From CAVYXZ01 sp965223835 (lineage in GTDB: Bacteria; Chloroflexota; Anaerolineae; Aggregatilineales; Phototrophicaceae), in contig OZ245022.1 of assembly GCA_965223835.1 (NCBI GenBank), positions 310,001-374,000 on the forward strand: a DNA stretch of 64,000 bases, read 5' to 3'. Position 1 is the first letter of the stretch, and the number at the start of each line of letters is the position of its first letter. The notes under the pieces are model-generated. The model searched no databases, was not told the DNA's origin, and saw only the letters and a list, made by a program, of their open reading frames with translations. This document shows, piece after piece, positions 35,999 through 47,088 of the stretch. Position numbers and translations under genes: made by a program.

Positions 35999-36120
35999 AT
36001 AAGAGGCGTGCTGGTTTTGTATAAGAAACTCTCGTCCACCCGGTCGGCATAGTTCCCGCGAACCCGTTATACTAATTGGGTCAGGTCGATGCGGCGCTGA
36101 CGGTAGCTCACAGGAAAATC

Positions 36121-38122
36121 ATGACGGACATCTTTATTTCATACTCGCGTAAAGACAAAGCCTTCGTTCAACGCCTGTTTACGTTACTCGAACAACAGGG
36201 CCAGGATGCCTGGGTCGATTGGGACGACATTGAATATGCTGAGGATTGGTGGCACAAGATTCAGCGGGGTATCGCCGAAGCTGATAACTTCGTGTTCATC
36301 ATGTCGCCCCATTCCGTCCGCTCCAAAATTTGCTTTGATGAAATTCAGTATGCGGTTGAAACCAACAAGCGGATTATCCCGGTCGTCATTGCCAACGTTG
36401 AGGACTCCGCTGACCAGGAACGCACCCACCCGGCCCTGAAACAGCACAACTGGCTTTTCTTCCGTCCGGAAGATTCGTTTGAGACGACATTCAAAACCCT
36501 GCTTGAAACCGTGCAGCGCGATCCCGCCTACGTGCGACTACACACGCGCTTACTGGTGAACGCTCAGGAATGGCAGGCCAATGACCAGAATAAGAGTTTG
36601 CTGTTAAGGGGCGATAATCTGCGGCAAGCCGAGACATGGCTGCAAACAGCGCAGCACAAAGAACCGGCGGCAACCACCTTGCACACAGAATACATTACCA
36701 GCAGTCAGCGTGCTGAACGCCAGGGACGACAACGAACGCTGGGAGCCGGTATTGGGGCCGTTGGTATTGTCGTGGTGCTGCTATTCATCGCGCTTAGCTT
36801 ATTCCAGGCCGGTCAACGCGACGAACTGGAACGAACCAGCATCACACAGTCGGCGGCGGCGCTCGACAGCCTGGAACGTGGTGATATTCTCGCCGCGTTG
36901 TCACAGATTATTGCTGCCAACCAGATTGATAATCCACCAACTGAATCTGTAGCTGCTCTCCGCGAAATTGCTGGCTCACCGGGACCGGTGGCGGTGTTTC
37001 AACACGATGCTGGGGTTACAAGTGCTGTTCTTAGCCCCGATCAGGCTTACATCATCGCCGGTTATGCCGATGGCTCATTGCGCGTGTGGGATGCAGCGGT
37101 CAGTGTCGGCGCTTACTCCACCCCATTGTTCGCCAGCCCTGAAAGTGAGCAGCACGTGGAATCGGTGAATGCTCTGGATATTGATCGACAGGGCCGTTAT
37201 GTTGTTTCAGTGGGATGTGGTGGACGTGATCCAGAGATCACAGATGGCGATACCTGTATCGCGCCAGAAGTCTTCCTGTGGGAACTGGTCGATCTTGCGC
37301 TGCTTCTACGAAACAAGCTTAACCCGGCGGAAAGCAACCTCCGCAGCGAAATGACCAGCAATCCAACCGATGTAGATATTAAGCCATTTGTCAGCGGGAG
37401 CAGCATCGTCGAAGTTGGCGTGGCGTTTAGCGGCGCCGTCGGCCCCATCGAGTTCCGATATGCCCTTGATGAAGCTGGCAATGTGGCGCAGCCCTGGGCC
37501 GGTTACTCACAGGCCGGTCATAAACACAATGGCGAAATGCTGACGGCAATTACCTACAATGATGATGATGACATCTTATCGGGTGATCGCCGCGGAACCG
37601 TGCGTTACGTTCAGGGCTTGAACAATAACGGTCAGGGTTTAGTCGGCGTGCGGGATGTACCGGTGCAGGCAGTCGCCGCGAGTCCCACTGCGCCATCTGG
37701 TCGTTCCAGCCGCCCATATCTGATCGGGTTTGCTAACGGTCAAATCATCGTGCAATCACGCAACGAGGTGCTGAATAACCTCGATCTTAAGAGTCCCCAT
37801 CAACGCACTGGATTATCATACGAATGGCCTGACTGCGGCGGTTGCACTCGAAAACGGCCAACTGGTGCTGCTCGATATGGCGAATAACGGGCAATCGCAG
37901 GCGACGCTTGCCTGGCAACCACTGGCTGCCTTAACCTCGCTTGACTATGCTGATGTGGCCGAAGTTGACCAGTCCGATTTGGCCGTCACTGGCTCAAGCG
38001 ATGGCACGCTGATTCTGTGGGATACCGGAACCACGCTGCTAGCCGAAGATGCCTATCCTGATGTCCAGGCGTTAATAGACTGGCTGGCGAAAAATCGTTA
38101 TGTTGATGAAACCGCTGAGTAG
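36121..38122 (+). pseudogene. TIR-TM-WD40 protein with one frameshift
   Basis: Starts at the ATG with AGGA six bases upstream. TIR domain (about 1-145): DIFISYSRKD box 1 and S68-x2-C71-x2-E74, the Glu being the NADase catalytic position in enzymatic TIRs. A membrane segment follows (about 200-222) and then a WD40-like propeller (GYADGSLRVWDAA, LIGFANGQIIV). The first frame ends at 37887. A shift at about 37786-37793 (CTT AAG A GTC, one extra A) restores a WD40 ending, TGSSDGTLILWDT, that runs to 38122. Probably a membrane-anchored TIR sensor/effector. The break may be a consensus error. Confidence 0.75.
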
Positions 38123-38200
38123 GCAGCAGTCATAGATGGCAACGGCGATGCTGTGCCGTCTAAGAGCACACTGCTTATGAGAACAGGTCAACCATCAGCA

Positions 38201-38719
38201 TTAGGTGAGCAATTTGTAGTAAAACACTGTGCCGTGTAAGTCACCATTGCTGCTACGGGCATATTGCGGAATCGAACCAGCATAAACATAGCCCAACGAC
38301 TGGTAGAGCATATTCGAGGGGTCGCCCTCGCGGGTATCCAGAAAGAGGAGTGTGCGTTCTTTTTCACGCGCAATGCCCTCCAGGGCGGTCATTAACTGTC
38401 GACCAATTCCCCGCCGCCGATAATCAGTCCGCACCATCAGCTTCTGCACTTCGGCCCGATGCGATCCATTCGCCCGAGGTTCCAGCGCTAACAGCACCAC
38501 ACCTGCCAATTGGGCTTTATCCTGTGCCGCCAGCAGTACACAGGTGTTTTCGTCAATGGCGGCGATACGACCTTGCCAATAGGCAGGGGCAGTATTCACC
38601 AATATGGGCGATAGAAAACCAATAGAAGCCCCATCATCAACCACATTGATGAGTAAATCCCCAAGCTGCGGCAGCATCGCGGTGGCAGCAGCACTGTCCA
38701 ATCGTGTTATTTCGATCAT
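38201..38719 (-). CDS. GNAT-family N-acetyltransferase
   Basis: About 172 residues from the ATG at 38719 (AGAGG upstream). GNAT acetyl-CoA loop LMVRTDYRRRGIGRQLM, then LLFLDTREGDPSNMLYQSLGYVYAGSIP. Transfers an acetyl group to an amine; the substrate is unknown. It is intact, although its neighbours on both sides carry frameshifts. Confidence 0.88.
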   Translation of the reverse strand: MIEITRLDSAAATAMLPQLGDLLINVVDDGASIGFLSPILVNTAPAYWQGRIAAIDENTCVLLAAQDKAQLAGVVLLALEPRANGSHRAEVQKLMVRTDYRRRGIGRQLMTALEGIAREKERTLLFLDTREGDPSNMLYQSLGYVYAGSIPQYARSSNGDLHGTVFYYKLLT

Positions 38720-38745
38720 CTTGCCTCTTCTTCCGCGACAACAAC

Positions 38746-38773
38746 AAAAACGCGGCCCATCAAGACCGCGTTT
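38746..38773 (-). terminator. Rho-independent terminator after acs
   Basis: AAACGCGG and CCGCGTTT form an 8-bp stem with a 10-base loop; five T follow on the minus strand. It lies 30 bases beyond the acs stop. Confidence 0.75.
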
Positions 38774-38803
38774 ACTATTTCTACTCAATTACTTCAAAAC
38801 TGC

Positions 38804-40719
38804 TTAATCTTCCAGTGTACTCAGATCGCCTTCGGGCAGGCCCTGCGCCCGGGCTTTGAGCACCCGCCGCATGATTTTGCCAGAGCGAGTTTTCGGCAGT
38901 TTATCGACGAATTCAATCTGTTGCGGCACGGCAATTGGCCCCACTTCGTGCCGGACATGTTGCTTGAGTTCGTCCACCAACTCGTCGCTACCTTCGGCAC
39001 CCGCCACCAGAATGCAATAGGCATGGATGGCGTTGCCACGCAGTTCGTCGGGGATGCCAATCACTGCTGCTTCGGCGACGCTGGCATGGCTGACCAACCC
39101 GGATTCAACCTCGGCAGTACCCAGTCGATAACCACTCACTTTGAGCACATCATCAATCCGACCGATCACCCAGATATAGCCATCTTCATCTTTCCGGGCC
39201 GAGTCTCCGGCCAGATACCAGCCCTGTTTTTCGTACTCACGCCAATACTGCGCCACATAACGATCCGGGTCGCCATAAACGGTGCGCAACATACTGGGCC
39301 AGGGCCGCTTAATCACCAGTTTGCCATCCTCATTCGGACCACAGGAGTTACCCTCATCGTCCACGACATCCACATCAATGCCGGGGAAGGGACGGGTCGC
39401 GCTGCCCGGTTTGAGGCCCACTGAAGGCAGCGGCGTAATCATGAAACCGCCGGTCTCGGTTTGCCACCAGGTATCCATAATCGGGCATTTTTCCTTGCCG
39501 ATGACGGTGTGATACCATTTCCAGGCCTCGGGATTGATGGGTTCACCGACGGAACCCAGCAGTCGCAGGCTACTCAAGTCATGACGGTTCGGCCAGGCAT
39601 CGCCAAAGCGCATCAAGCCGCGAATAGCCGTTGGCGCCGTGTATAAAATGGTGATGCCATATTCCTCCACGAGCTTCCACCAGCGGTTGGGATAGGGATA
39701 GGTCGGTGCCCCTTCATACATAATGCTGGTTGCACCCAGAATCAAGGGCGCATAAACAATGTAGCTGTGGCCGGTAATCCAGCCTGGGTCTGCGGCACAC
39801 CACCAGCGATCATCATCCTTTAAGTCAAATACCCACTCCCAGCGTCGTCGAGGTATACACTTGATAGCCACCATGCGTGTGGAGTACCCCTTTCGGTTTG
39901 CCGGTGGTCCCACTGGTGTACAGGATGAACAGCGGATCTTCAGCATCCATCACTTCCGTTTCACACACGGGACTGGCGATGGGCAGGCCCATCAGATCGT
40001 GATACCAGTAATCCCGACCCTGCTCCATGTTGATTTCTTGTTCCGTCCGCTTGACGACGATCACTGTTTCAACAACTGGTGACCGATGAACCGCTTCATC
40101 AACCGTATCTTTCAGCGGCACAATGTTGCCCCGCAGCCAGGCACCATCGCACGTCACCCAGCCACCCGACTTTGTGCATCTTCAATGCGGTCAGCCAGCG
40201 CCTGTTCGGAGAAACCACCATAAACCACGCTATGCATGGCACCGACTTTGGCACAGGCCAGCATCGCAATCGCCAGTTCCGGCACGCGCCCCATATAGAT
40301 CGTCACGGCGGTCGCCTTTTTTGACGCCCATACTGCGCAGCACATTGGCGAACTTATTGGTCTCTTGCCACAAACGCCAATAGGAAAAGGTTTTTTTGTC
40401 ACCTGGCTCGCCTTCCCAGATCAGCGCCAGTTTATATTCTTGCGCCAGGTTTTGACATGCCGGTCCCAGCGCGTTCAGCACCACGTTGGTCTTCCCACCG
40501 GTGAACCATTTATAAAATGGTGCATCGCTGCTATCCAGCACCGTATCCCACTTTTCATACCAGTCCAGCGTTTCCGCGCGTTTGGCCCAGAAGGCCTCCG
40601 GGTCGGACATGGCTTCGTTATACACTGCCGCATAATCCGGCACATGCGCATTGTTGACAATCTCATCGCTCGGATAATACCCACTCGCTGGTTGCCGGGG
40701 TGAATGTTTCTTCAGCCAT
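38804..40719 (-). pseudogene. acs: Acetyl-CoA synthetase, interrupted by single-base insertions
   Basis: The ATG at 40719 has GGGAG seven bases upstream. Removing five inserted bases (near 40707, 40310, 40162, 40157 and 39838) leaves 1911 bases, 636 residues, the normal Acs length. Recognisable pieces: VPDYAAVYNEAMSDPEAFW, VTIYMGRVPELAIAMLACAK, LFILYTSGTTGKPKGVLHTH (AMP-binding P-loop), WWCAADPGWITGHSYIVYAP, TWWQTETGG, YLAGDSARKDEDGY, and KTRSGKIMRRVL with the acetylatable Lys. The enzyme makes acetyl-CoA from acetate and ATP via acetyl-AMP. Each break duplicates a neighbouring base. Confidence 0.85.
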
Positions 40720-41009
40720 AAAGCGTCTCCCTCAAAACAATTTCTAACCTGTAAGTTGACGCAAAGATTATACGCCCAAGACCAGTCACGTGGCAAACGC
40801 AGCGAAAATCACCCCAACCCCTTGATTACCCTTCACTATCGCGGTTCATCGCGACCGACCACATACGCAATCAAAAAGACCGAGCAGATTTGCCCGGACC
40901 TTCTGTTTGGATTTCCGATATTTGTCTGCATTAAACTATACAGAGTCGTGCCCTGGTAAACATCAACTGCAAGGCCACTTTTCCTCGAGCTTAAAACGCC
41001 AGGCTCTTA

Positions 41010-44000
41010 TCATTGGCAGATTGATCGTATTCCTCCCGCAACTTGAAATTCTTGACGTTCTTCTTCGGTTAACTCTCGCGAAATATTCGGCTACAGGCAT
41101 AGTCGATAAAATCCCTGTAGTCTACATCCCAAACATTTACAGAATTACCCCCCACACCTCGGTCAACACAAGTTTACCCATCCGGGCTAAAGATTGCTTC
41201 TTGAAACGCACCATCAACGATTCTGAAATTCGCGGACTAGCTCGCTATTTTCAAACGTCCCATATTCGGGGCAGTTTTGATCAGAACTACCTGTGATTAC
41301 AAACTGCCCATTCGCGCTAAAACGCCACCGAGGTAATACTGTCGGTGTGACCCACAAACTGACGTATCCTCTTCTCCGCTGGACACGTTCCAGAGACGGG
41401 GCAATATTGTCACTGCTACCAGTAAGAATAGTCCCTCCATCTGGACTGAATTCAATAACGGACACACTGTCCAGGGTGCTCAAATCGACGGATTTCAGCA
41501 AAGGTAGTAGGATCCCATAGGCGGACTGTATTGTCGCTGCTTGATGTCAATACCTCCGAGCCATCAGGGCTGAAGGCAATATCAGTCACACTGTCATCGT
41601 GACCAACAAATTCCCCAAGTAATTCACCAGACCTCAACATCCCAGGCTTTTGCTGTAGAACCAACCGTTCTCAGAGATGATGGTCTTTGAATCGGGGCTA
41701 AGAATGACACCTGAAAGTATACCGCCTTCAACCGCAATCTGAAGAAGGTTAGCACCAGTATTTGCATTCCATACCCAAATAACCCGGTAGTCGCTGGATT
41801 CAAATTTACCGTCCCGCAGGAATAACCGGTTGTCACTATTGGCTGTTACCAACGTGGTGCCATCAGCGTTCATCGCAGTTGAAGTAATGGTCCCGATATT
41901 ATGCACAAAGGTCCGCGTTAGTTCACCAGTTGTTGTATCCCAGAATTTCACCGTACTATCCCGACCCCCTGTAATGATATGGGCACCATCAGGGGAATAT
42001 GATGTCGTACCCACCGAAGCACCATGATCGATCACGCGACTATTATGATCTTGAACTGACCAGATTCGAACTGTTTTATCTGAACTGCAGGTAATCACAT
42101 GGCGAACATCAGGGCTGAAATCGGCTTCTGTTACCCCATTGGTGTGACCAGCAAAGCGCTTAATCTCATCCCCAGTCTCGACATCCCATAAACGGGCTGT
42201 ATCATCAAAACTACTCGTCAGCAGAAACTGACCATTTGGGGAAAAATTCAGGCTGGTTATTCCGCCTTCATGTCCTGAAAATGTTCTTATTTCTTCGCCA
42301 TTTGCCAAGTCCCATAGCTTTACCCGACGGTCCTGACTACCAGTTACTATAAATTGTCCATCCGGGGAAAATGCGACATTAGACACTGATTGAGAGTGCC
42401 CATCAAAACGTTGCATTTCGTTACCACTTTCCAAATCCCACAATATGGCAATAAATTCCTCGCCGAATACCTGGGTTCCGAATCCTGCTACAACCAGTTT
42501 CTCGTCAGGACTAAATGCAACACTATTCGCGTTTTCAGGCCCTTGAAATAGTTTTATTTGCTCTTTCGTTTCTATGTCCCACAGGCGCACAGTCCGATCA
42601 CCCGCATTAACGATCATGGTTCCATCACGCATCGCACTGCCGCCCCCGGCACTGAGAATGAAACGTCCATCCTGGCTAATCGAGACGCTACTAATAGGAC
42701 CATTATGCCCCATAAACGTATGAACTAAATCGCCACTGTCCACCTCCCATAACCTTACGGTTCCATCCTGCCCACCGGTGACAATATGACGACTGTCGTT
42801 GGAAAAAACGGCAGCGTGAATGCTTTCCTGATGTCCAACGAATGTTCGTATCTGCTCTCCGGTGACGGCATTCCACAATACAATTGCGCTATTAGGTCCA
42901 CCAGTAAGGATAAACCGACCATCATGATTATAAGCAACGATTGAACCACAGCCAGAGTCATCACCGATTGTTCTAACGGTCGATAATTGACCAAGTGCGT
43001 TAGAAAGTGAACTCTCTGCCTGACTTGAATAAGCAGTCTTTAATGCATGAACCGATAGTAAAGCCGCTGTCTCTGGATTTGCACCCAGCTGGAGGACCTC
43101 GTTGGCTGCAGAAGCCAATCGCAGCGATTCCACTAAGTTGCGTTGATCTTCAACCTCATCGGCTACAGCCGTCAAGGTCACCTGGGCAGTAGCAACCAGT
43201 TGGCTAATTTCTGTGCCCTGTGACTGAGCTATAGCAAGCTCGGCAGCTGCCGAATCTGCTAAATTTTGCGCTTGATTACTCTGTCCTATAAGGAATAAAG
43301 ACGCCAGGACTGCAATTACAATCAGAATGCCCAAAACAATCGATGCGCCCATAAACTGTCTTGCACGACGCTCAGTCGCCTGTGCTTTTTCAGTGTCTTC
43401 AATTGCTACCCGGCGGCTTTGCTCAACATATTCTATATGTAGAGCTGTTGGGTGAGGTTCCTTTTTCGTCTGTTTTGAATCTGCGAAGCCAGTTTTCGGC
43501 ATTGTCAATTTCAATATCCGTGAGTAAGTAACTCCGATCACGATTATTCCCTTCCCATTCTTTCGCCCTCACCAATAATCGTGTGTGAGTTTTGGCGTGC
43601 TCCGAATCTTGTTCAAAGGTATTAATGAGTGCCTGGAAAGATTCTTCGAACACACTGTTGCTTGTAAAGAACACCCAGTTTATCGCTTTCACATATTGCC
43701 AGTTATTTCGGGCGATTTCAAACCATTCTTTTTCGAACCACTCGAAAAAAATAGTCTTCTCTATATCCCCTTCGATTTTCTCCAATATCAAGGGAATAAT
43801 GCGTTTATTATTGGCGATTGCATAATCTAATTCGCGATTGCATGGTTCGGATAAAAGCGAGTCAGCACTCACAACGAATATGAACAGATCAGCGCTTTCG
43901 ATGGCACTGTATATTTCATTTAACCACTCGGCACCTTGAAGTAAATCTTCAAAGTCCACCCAAACATCAAAACCTCCAGAAGCTAGCTTCGTATTTAAAC

Positions 44001-44052
44001 TTTTGACAAATGTCTCATCTTCGCGTGCATATGAAATAAAGATGTCAGCCAT
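41010..44052 (-). pseudogene. Second TIR-TM-WD40 protein, multiple frameshifts
   Basis: TIR domain at the N-terminus (IFISYARED, S68-x2-C71-x2-E74, at identical positions to the first TIR protein). One shift at about 43477 joins it to a second frame with a membrane segment (ASIVLGILIVIAVLASLFLI), a helical linker and at least ten canonical WD40 repeats (such as HESIHAAVFSNDSRHIVTGG ... VRLWEVDSG). After 41670 about a dozen single-base insertions follow within 0.7 kb, but the WD repeats can still be read across frames, ending near 41010 with LTEEERQEF. Likely a membrane-anchored TIR-WD40 effector. Intact in sense, broken in the given sequence. Confidence 0.75.
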
Positions 44053-44329
44053 GTATTAGTGCCTTTTTTAACCGTGTAGATTTTTACTTTCTCAAAACAA
44101 TGATTAACATGAATAGAGCGATTACGCCATAAACCAAGTGAATGACATCAAGTGAATGCAACTGCCGGGCACCATCACGCGACCTGCCTTTTGATTAGCC
44201 TTATCTGAATTACCGTTGGATCATACCACCATCACCGGGCTGTCGTGCCGGTTACATAGGATCTGGAATCCAACCACAAAATGGGTTAGATTCGCAGCTT
44301 CCTACCCCAAATCTGTGGAGAGGTCAGTT

Positions 44330-44620
44330 ATGGTTGCTTACCTGCTCGTGCGCGTCAACATCACGAATATGGAACAATATCAGGAGTATATGAAACTATC
44401 GCCCGATATTGTCAGCAAATACAACGGCAAGTTTATTGTGCGGGGCGGCGAGAAAATCACATTGGAAGGCCCCGAAGAGACTAACCGAATTGTGATGGTC
44501 GAGTTTCCGTCAATGCAGCAAGCGCGTGATTTTTATGAATCATCGGAATATCAACATGCAATCAGCGTTCGGGCCGGTGCCGCCGATGCGCAATTTGTCG
44601 TGGTTGATGGCGTTTCATAA
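44330..44620 (+). CDS. DUF1330-family protein
   Basis: 96 residues from the ATG at 44330, chosen because GGAGAGG lies six bases upstream. DUF1330 pattern of a dimeric ferredoxin-like fold: AYLLVRVNITNMEQYQEYMKL, GKFIVRGGEKITLEG, VMVEFPSMQQARDFYES. Function unknown. Single gene. Confidence 0.85.
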   Translation: MVAYLLVRVNITNMEQYQEYMKLSPDIVSKYNGKFIVRGGEKITLEGPEETNRIVMVEFPSMQQARDFYESSEYQHAISVRAGAADAQFVVVDGVS

Positions 44621-44623
44621 TGA

Positions 44624-44649
44624 AAAGCGCCAGGTTCACCCCAGCGCTC
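44624..44649 (-). terminator. Probable terminator of the CarD gene
   Basis: AGCGC and GCGCT with internal G-U/G-C pairs form a hairpin followed by four T on the minus strand, 25 bases past the CarD stop. Confidence 0.5.
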
Positions 44650-44675
44650 CGATTGGAAAGATTGATATTGCTTAG

Positions 44676-45182
44676 CTAGCTGCTCTGATGGCTCAGATGA
44701 TTGGACATGGCTTCGTCGATAATGTGATTGATCCGGGTATGAACTTTTTCGACCGTCATCGAGGTGCTCAGGGTCAGTTCATTGACCAACCGTTCTAACG
44801 CATTGTCGCGCAGGTTTTTGTCAGTGCCCGTAAGTTTATCGGTACGTTCCCGCCAGGTCAGGTCGCGCAGCGCCTGGATAACATCACGGGGATTACTACT
44901 TTTAATCTTCTTCTCAATATTGGTGCGACGGACCTGGTGATTATCGGCCAACTCTTGCGGGTCGTTTTCCATCACGGTTTTGATCAAACTCGTATCGTCC
45001 AGCGCATAGCGCAACCGTGAGTCATCAACACTATCCTGGGGAATGTACAGCATCCCCGCGTCACCGGCAATTTCGATGGAGTAGTAATGGCGTTCAGTTC
45101 CATTGCGTGTGAAGGTTCGGGTGCCAATCACTTTGCCCGCACCGTGCCGTAAGTGAACAATTACATCGCCAATTTCAAGCAT
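44676..45182 (-). CDS. carD: CarD-family transcriptional regulator
   Basis: About 168 residues from the ATG at 45182, with GGAGG four bases upstream. The N-terminal RNA polymerase-interacting Tudor-like domain (IGDVIVHLRHGAGKVIGTRTF, YYSIEIAGDAGMLYIPQDSV) is followed by the helical DNA-binding domain (RDVIQALRDLTWRERTDKLT, KNLRDNALERLVNELTLS). CarD binds the polymerase beta subunit and stabilises open complexes at many promoters; it is typical of Actinobacteria, Thermus and Chloroflexota. Confidence 0.88.
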   Translation of the reverse strand: MLEIGDVIVHLRHGAGKVIGTRTFTRNGTERHYYSIEIAGDAGMLYIPQDSVDDSRLRYALDDTSLIKTVMENDPQELADNHQVRRTNIEKKIKSSNPRDVIQALRDLTWRERTDKLTGTDKNLRDNALERLVNELTLSTSMTVEKVHTRINHIIDEAMSNHLSHQSS

Positions 45183-45300
45183 TACACCTCCAAAATAATT
45201 TTCGTTAACTATATTATAGCACACAGCGTCAAATCAAACTAACACATCCATAGACTCTCGTCTATGATGATGGTGCTGTTTAGCTGATACAGGAGTGACT

Positions 45301-46224
45301 GTGACTGCGAATCCTCAACTCGCCGCCTGGTATAGTGCCGCCCGCCCGCGAACCTTAACCGCGACCTATGTCCCGCTGGGCCTGGCCGCTGTGATTGCCC
45401 TCGATCATGGTGTTTTCGAGCTGGTGCCGTTTGTGCTGGCGCTAATCGGCGCGTTGCTATTACAAGTCGGTGCTAATCTGGTAAATGAATACGCTGATTT
45501 CCGCCGGGGCGCCGATGAATTGAAGCAAGCCGGCCAGGGCATGACGATCAAGAATCAAGTCCTGACACCGCGCAGTGTCTTCGTCGGTGCAATTGCCACA
45601 GTGATTGGGGGCGCACTCATCGGTTTGATCTTATTGTTTCAGAGTGGTCCCTTGCTACTATGGATCGGGATTGGTGGGGTGTTCGTGGTCGTGACCTATA
45701 CTGCCGGACCCTATCCATTGGCCTATCATGGACTGGGTGAAATTACGGTCGCGATCTTCATGGGACCGATGATGGTGCTAGGGGCCTATTATGTCATGGC
45801 TCGACAATACGATCCGCTGCCGGTGCTGGCGTCACTGCCGATTATGTTCATGGTGGCCGCCATTCTCCATGCCAATAACATCCGCGATATGGACGCTGAC
45901 CGGGCCGTGAACAAACGAACGCTAGCGGTGCGTTTCGGCTTGCGCTTTGCTCGTGCCGAGTATCTGGTGCTGGTAGGTGGCACTTATGTGATGTTGCTGG
46001 TGCTTATCATAGTGGGCATCGTGCCCTGGCCGGTCATCATTGCCATGATTACGTTACCAGAAGCGATTCGCTTGCTGCAAATCATCAATACATCTACCGA
46101 CACGACCAGGTTGCATCAGGCGCAGGGCCGCACCGCGAAACTGCATGGCCGCGTCGGTTTATTGATCGTTGTGGGTTGGCTAGCGTTCTTGCTGTTACAA
46201 ACGTTGACTAGCGGCGGGGTTTAG
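45301..46224 (+). CDS. UbiA/MenA-family prenyltransferase
   Basis: About 307 residues with eight to nine membrane segments. The two Asp-rich motifs are NLVNEYADF (about 61-69) and NNIRDMDADRAVNKRT (about 197-212). The layout matches 1,4-dihydroxy-2-naphthoate polyprenyltransferase of menaquinone synthesis, though other UbiA substrates are possible. GTG at 45301 is preferred because AGGAG lies five bases before it; the GTG at 45295 overlaps that site. No other men genes are nearby. Confidence 0.85.
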   Translation: MTANPQLAAWYSAARPRTLTATYVPLGLAAVIALDHGVFELVPFVLALIGALLLQVGANLVNEYADFRRGADELKQAGQGMTIKNQVLTPRSVFVGAIATVIGGALIGLILLFQSGPLLLWIGIGGVFVVVTYTAGPYPLAYHGLGEITVAIFMGPMMVLGAYYVMARQYDPLPVLASLPIMFMVAAILHANNIRDMDADRAVNKRTLAVRFGLRFARAEYLVLVGGTYVMLLVLIIVGIVPWPVIIAMITLPEAIRLLQIINTSTDTTRLHQAQGRTAKLHGRVGLLIVVGWLAFLLLQTLTSGGV

Positions 46225-46381
46225 TGCTCGATAATCGGGGTGGCGGCATGGGCAACACGCGGGATCGCTGACCGCGTTGAAGTGCTTCAATAATGCGGGC
46301 TGTTTCCGGTGATACCGCATACGCCGGGCGCTTCACGGGTTGTGGTGGTTTGGGAAATCCTGACCAGTTGAAATTTATCAT
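46208..46381 (-). CDS. Small hypothetical protein (57 aa)
   Basis: An open frame with an unusually strong ribosome binding site: GGAG seven bases before the ATG at 46381 within an AGGAGAAGGAAG run. The product is Pro/Arg-rich (MINFNWSGFPKPPQPVKRPA, then RVLPMPPPR). Its 3' end overlaps the prenyltransferase gene by 17 bases, converging. No family recognised. Confidence 0.45.
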   Translation of the reverse strand: MINFNWSGFPKPPQPVKRPAYAVSPETARIIEALQRGQRSRVLPMPPPRLSSTKPRR

Positions 46382-46798
46382 CTTCCTTCTCCTCTTGCAT
46401 ATCCTTGCATCTTCAGGTCATCATACCTGATTGACTCAGAATAGAACAAATATTCTAATCCGTCAATCAAAATGGCGCTAAAAGTTGGTGGAATCAAACG
46501 CTTGAATCCGCTTCGCAACTGGACGCTACGATAATTCTCCGCATGCAGATAACAGACTATCAAGCATCCTTACGCGGCGGCATCGGTTGGGTTGTGCGCA
46601 AGCCCACAGATTGGGGGAATTAATCCGGTTATCCGCGAGAAACGCTCAAGCTTTTTTCCAACCGCAAATTTGATGGTAAAGTATCGTAGACAGTATTTGT
46701 GAAATTAATCACTTTTTATATCGACTCGATATGTAATGCCTTGAATGATTGCATTATTGAGGCTTTAAGTTATACTGGATTGACTTGAAAGAGCTGGA
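46382..46798. other. Left flank of the replication module, non-coding
   Basis: No good coding sequence. It holds TAATCCGGTTA (46621-46631), repeated at 52413-52423, and a TATACT (46771-46776) with ATTGCA 17 bases upstream as the probable promoter of the winged-helix/parA/parB operon. Confidence 0.4.
46621..46631. repeat. 11-bp direct repeat, left copy (att-like candidate)
   Basis: TAATCCGGTTA, identical to 52413-52423. The two copies bracket the ParA-ParB-primase module. A chance match between two flanks of this size is a few percent, so this is suggestive only; no integrase is present. Confidence 0.3.
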
Positions 46799-46816
46799 AT
46801 GAAGGAGTTATTGATT

Positions 46817-47071
46817 GTGGAAAAAATCACGTCGCGTCTTAGCCAGCAGAGTGATGTGTTATTGAATGTCCTCAAAGACGCCCCCAATGAATGGATAACG
46901 CGCAGCGAGATCGCCCGGATGCTGGAAAAACGCAAATTATCGAGTTATGACATCGCGATGCTCGAGTTCTTGCAGGAAAAAGGTCTGGTCGAAATCAAAC
47001 ACCGGGACAACCGCACCCCCATTGGCTACGAATTTGTTTACCGTGCTACTGAGCAAGCTACAGGTCGCTAG
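46817..47071 (+). CDS. Small winged-helix DNA-binding protein upstream of parA
   Basis: 84 residues from GTG at 46817 (AAGGAG nine bases upstream), or 90 from an ATG at 46799 with a poor site. Pattern of a winged helix: DVLLNVLKDAPNEWITRSEIARMLEKRKLSSYDIAMLEFLQEKGLVEIKHRDN with a beta-wing at the end. It precedes parA by 17 bases and is likely a repressor of the partition operon or a replication accessory protein (inference). Confidence 0.65.
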   Translation: MEKITSRLSQQSDVLLNVLKDAPNEWITRSEIARMLEKRKLSSYDIAMLEFLQEKGLVEIKHRDNRTPIGYEFVYRATEQATGR

Positions 47072-47088
47072 CGAGAACGAGGCTTATT

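Noticed and set aside
37786..37793. Programmed +1 frameshift in the first TIR-WD40 gene
   Set aside because: The site is not a known shifty sequence, and neighbouring genes show many similar single-base insertions, so error or mutation is simpler.
46378..46563. 61-codon minus-strand frame upstream of the 57-residue ORF
   Set aside because: TTG start, no ribosome site and unconvincing composition, although its stop overlaps the next ATG.
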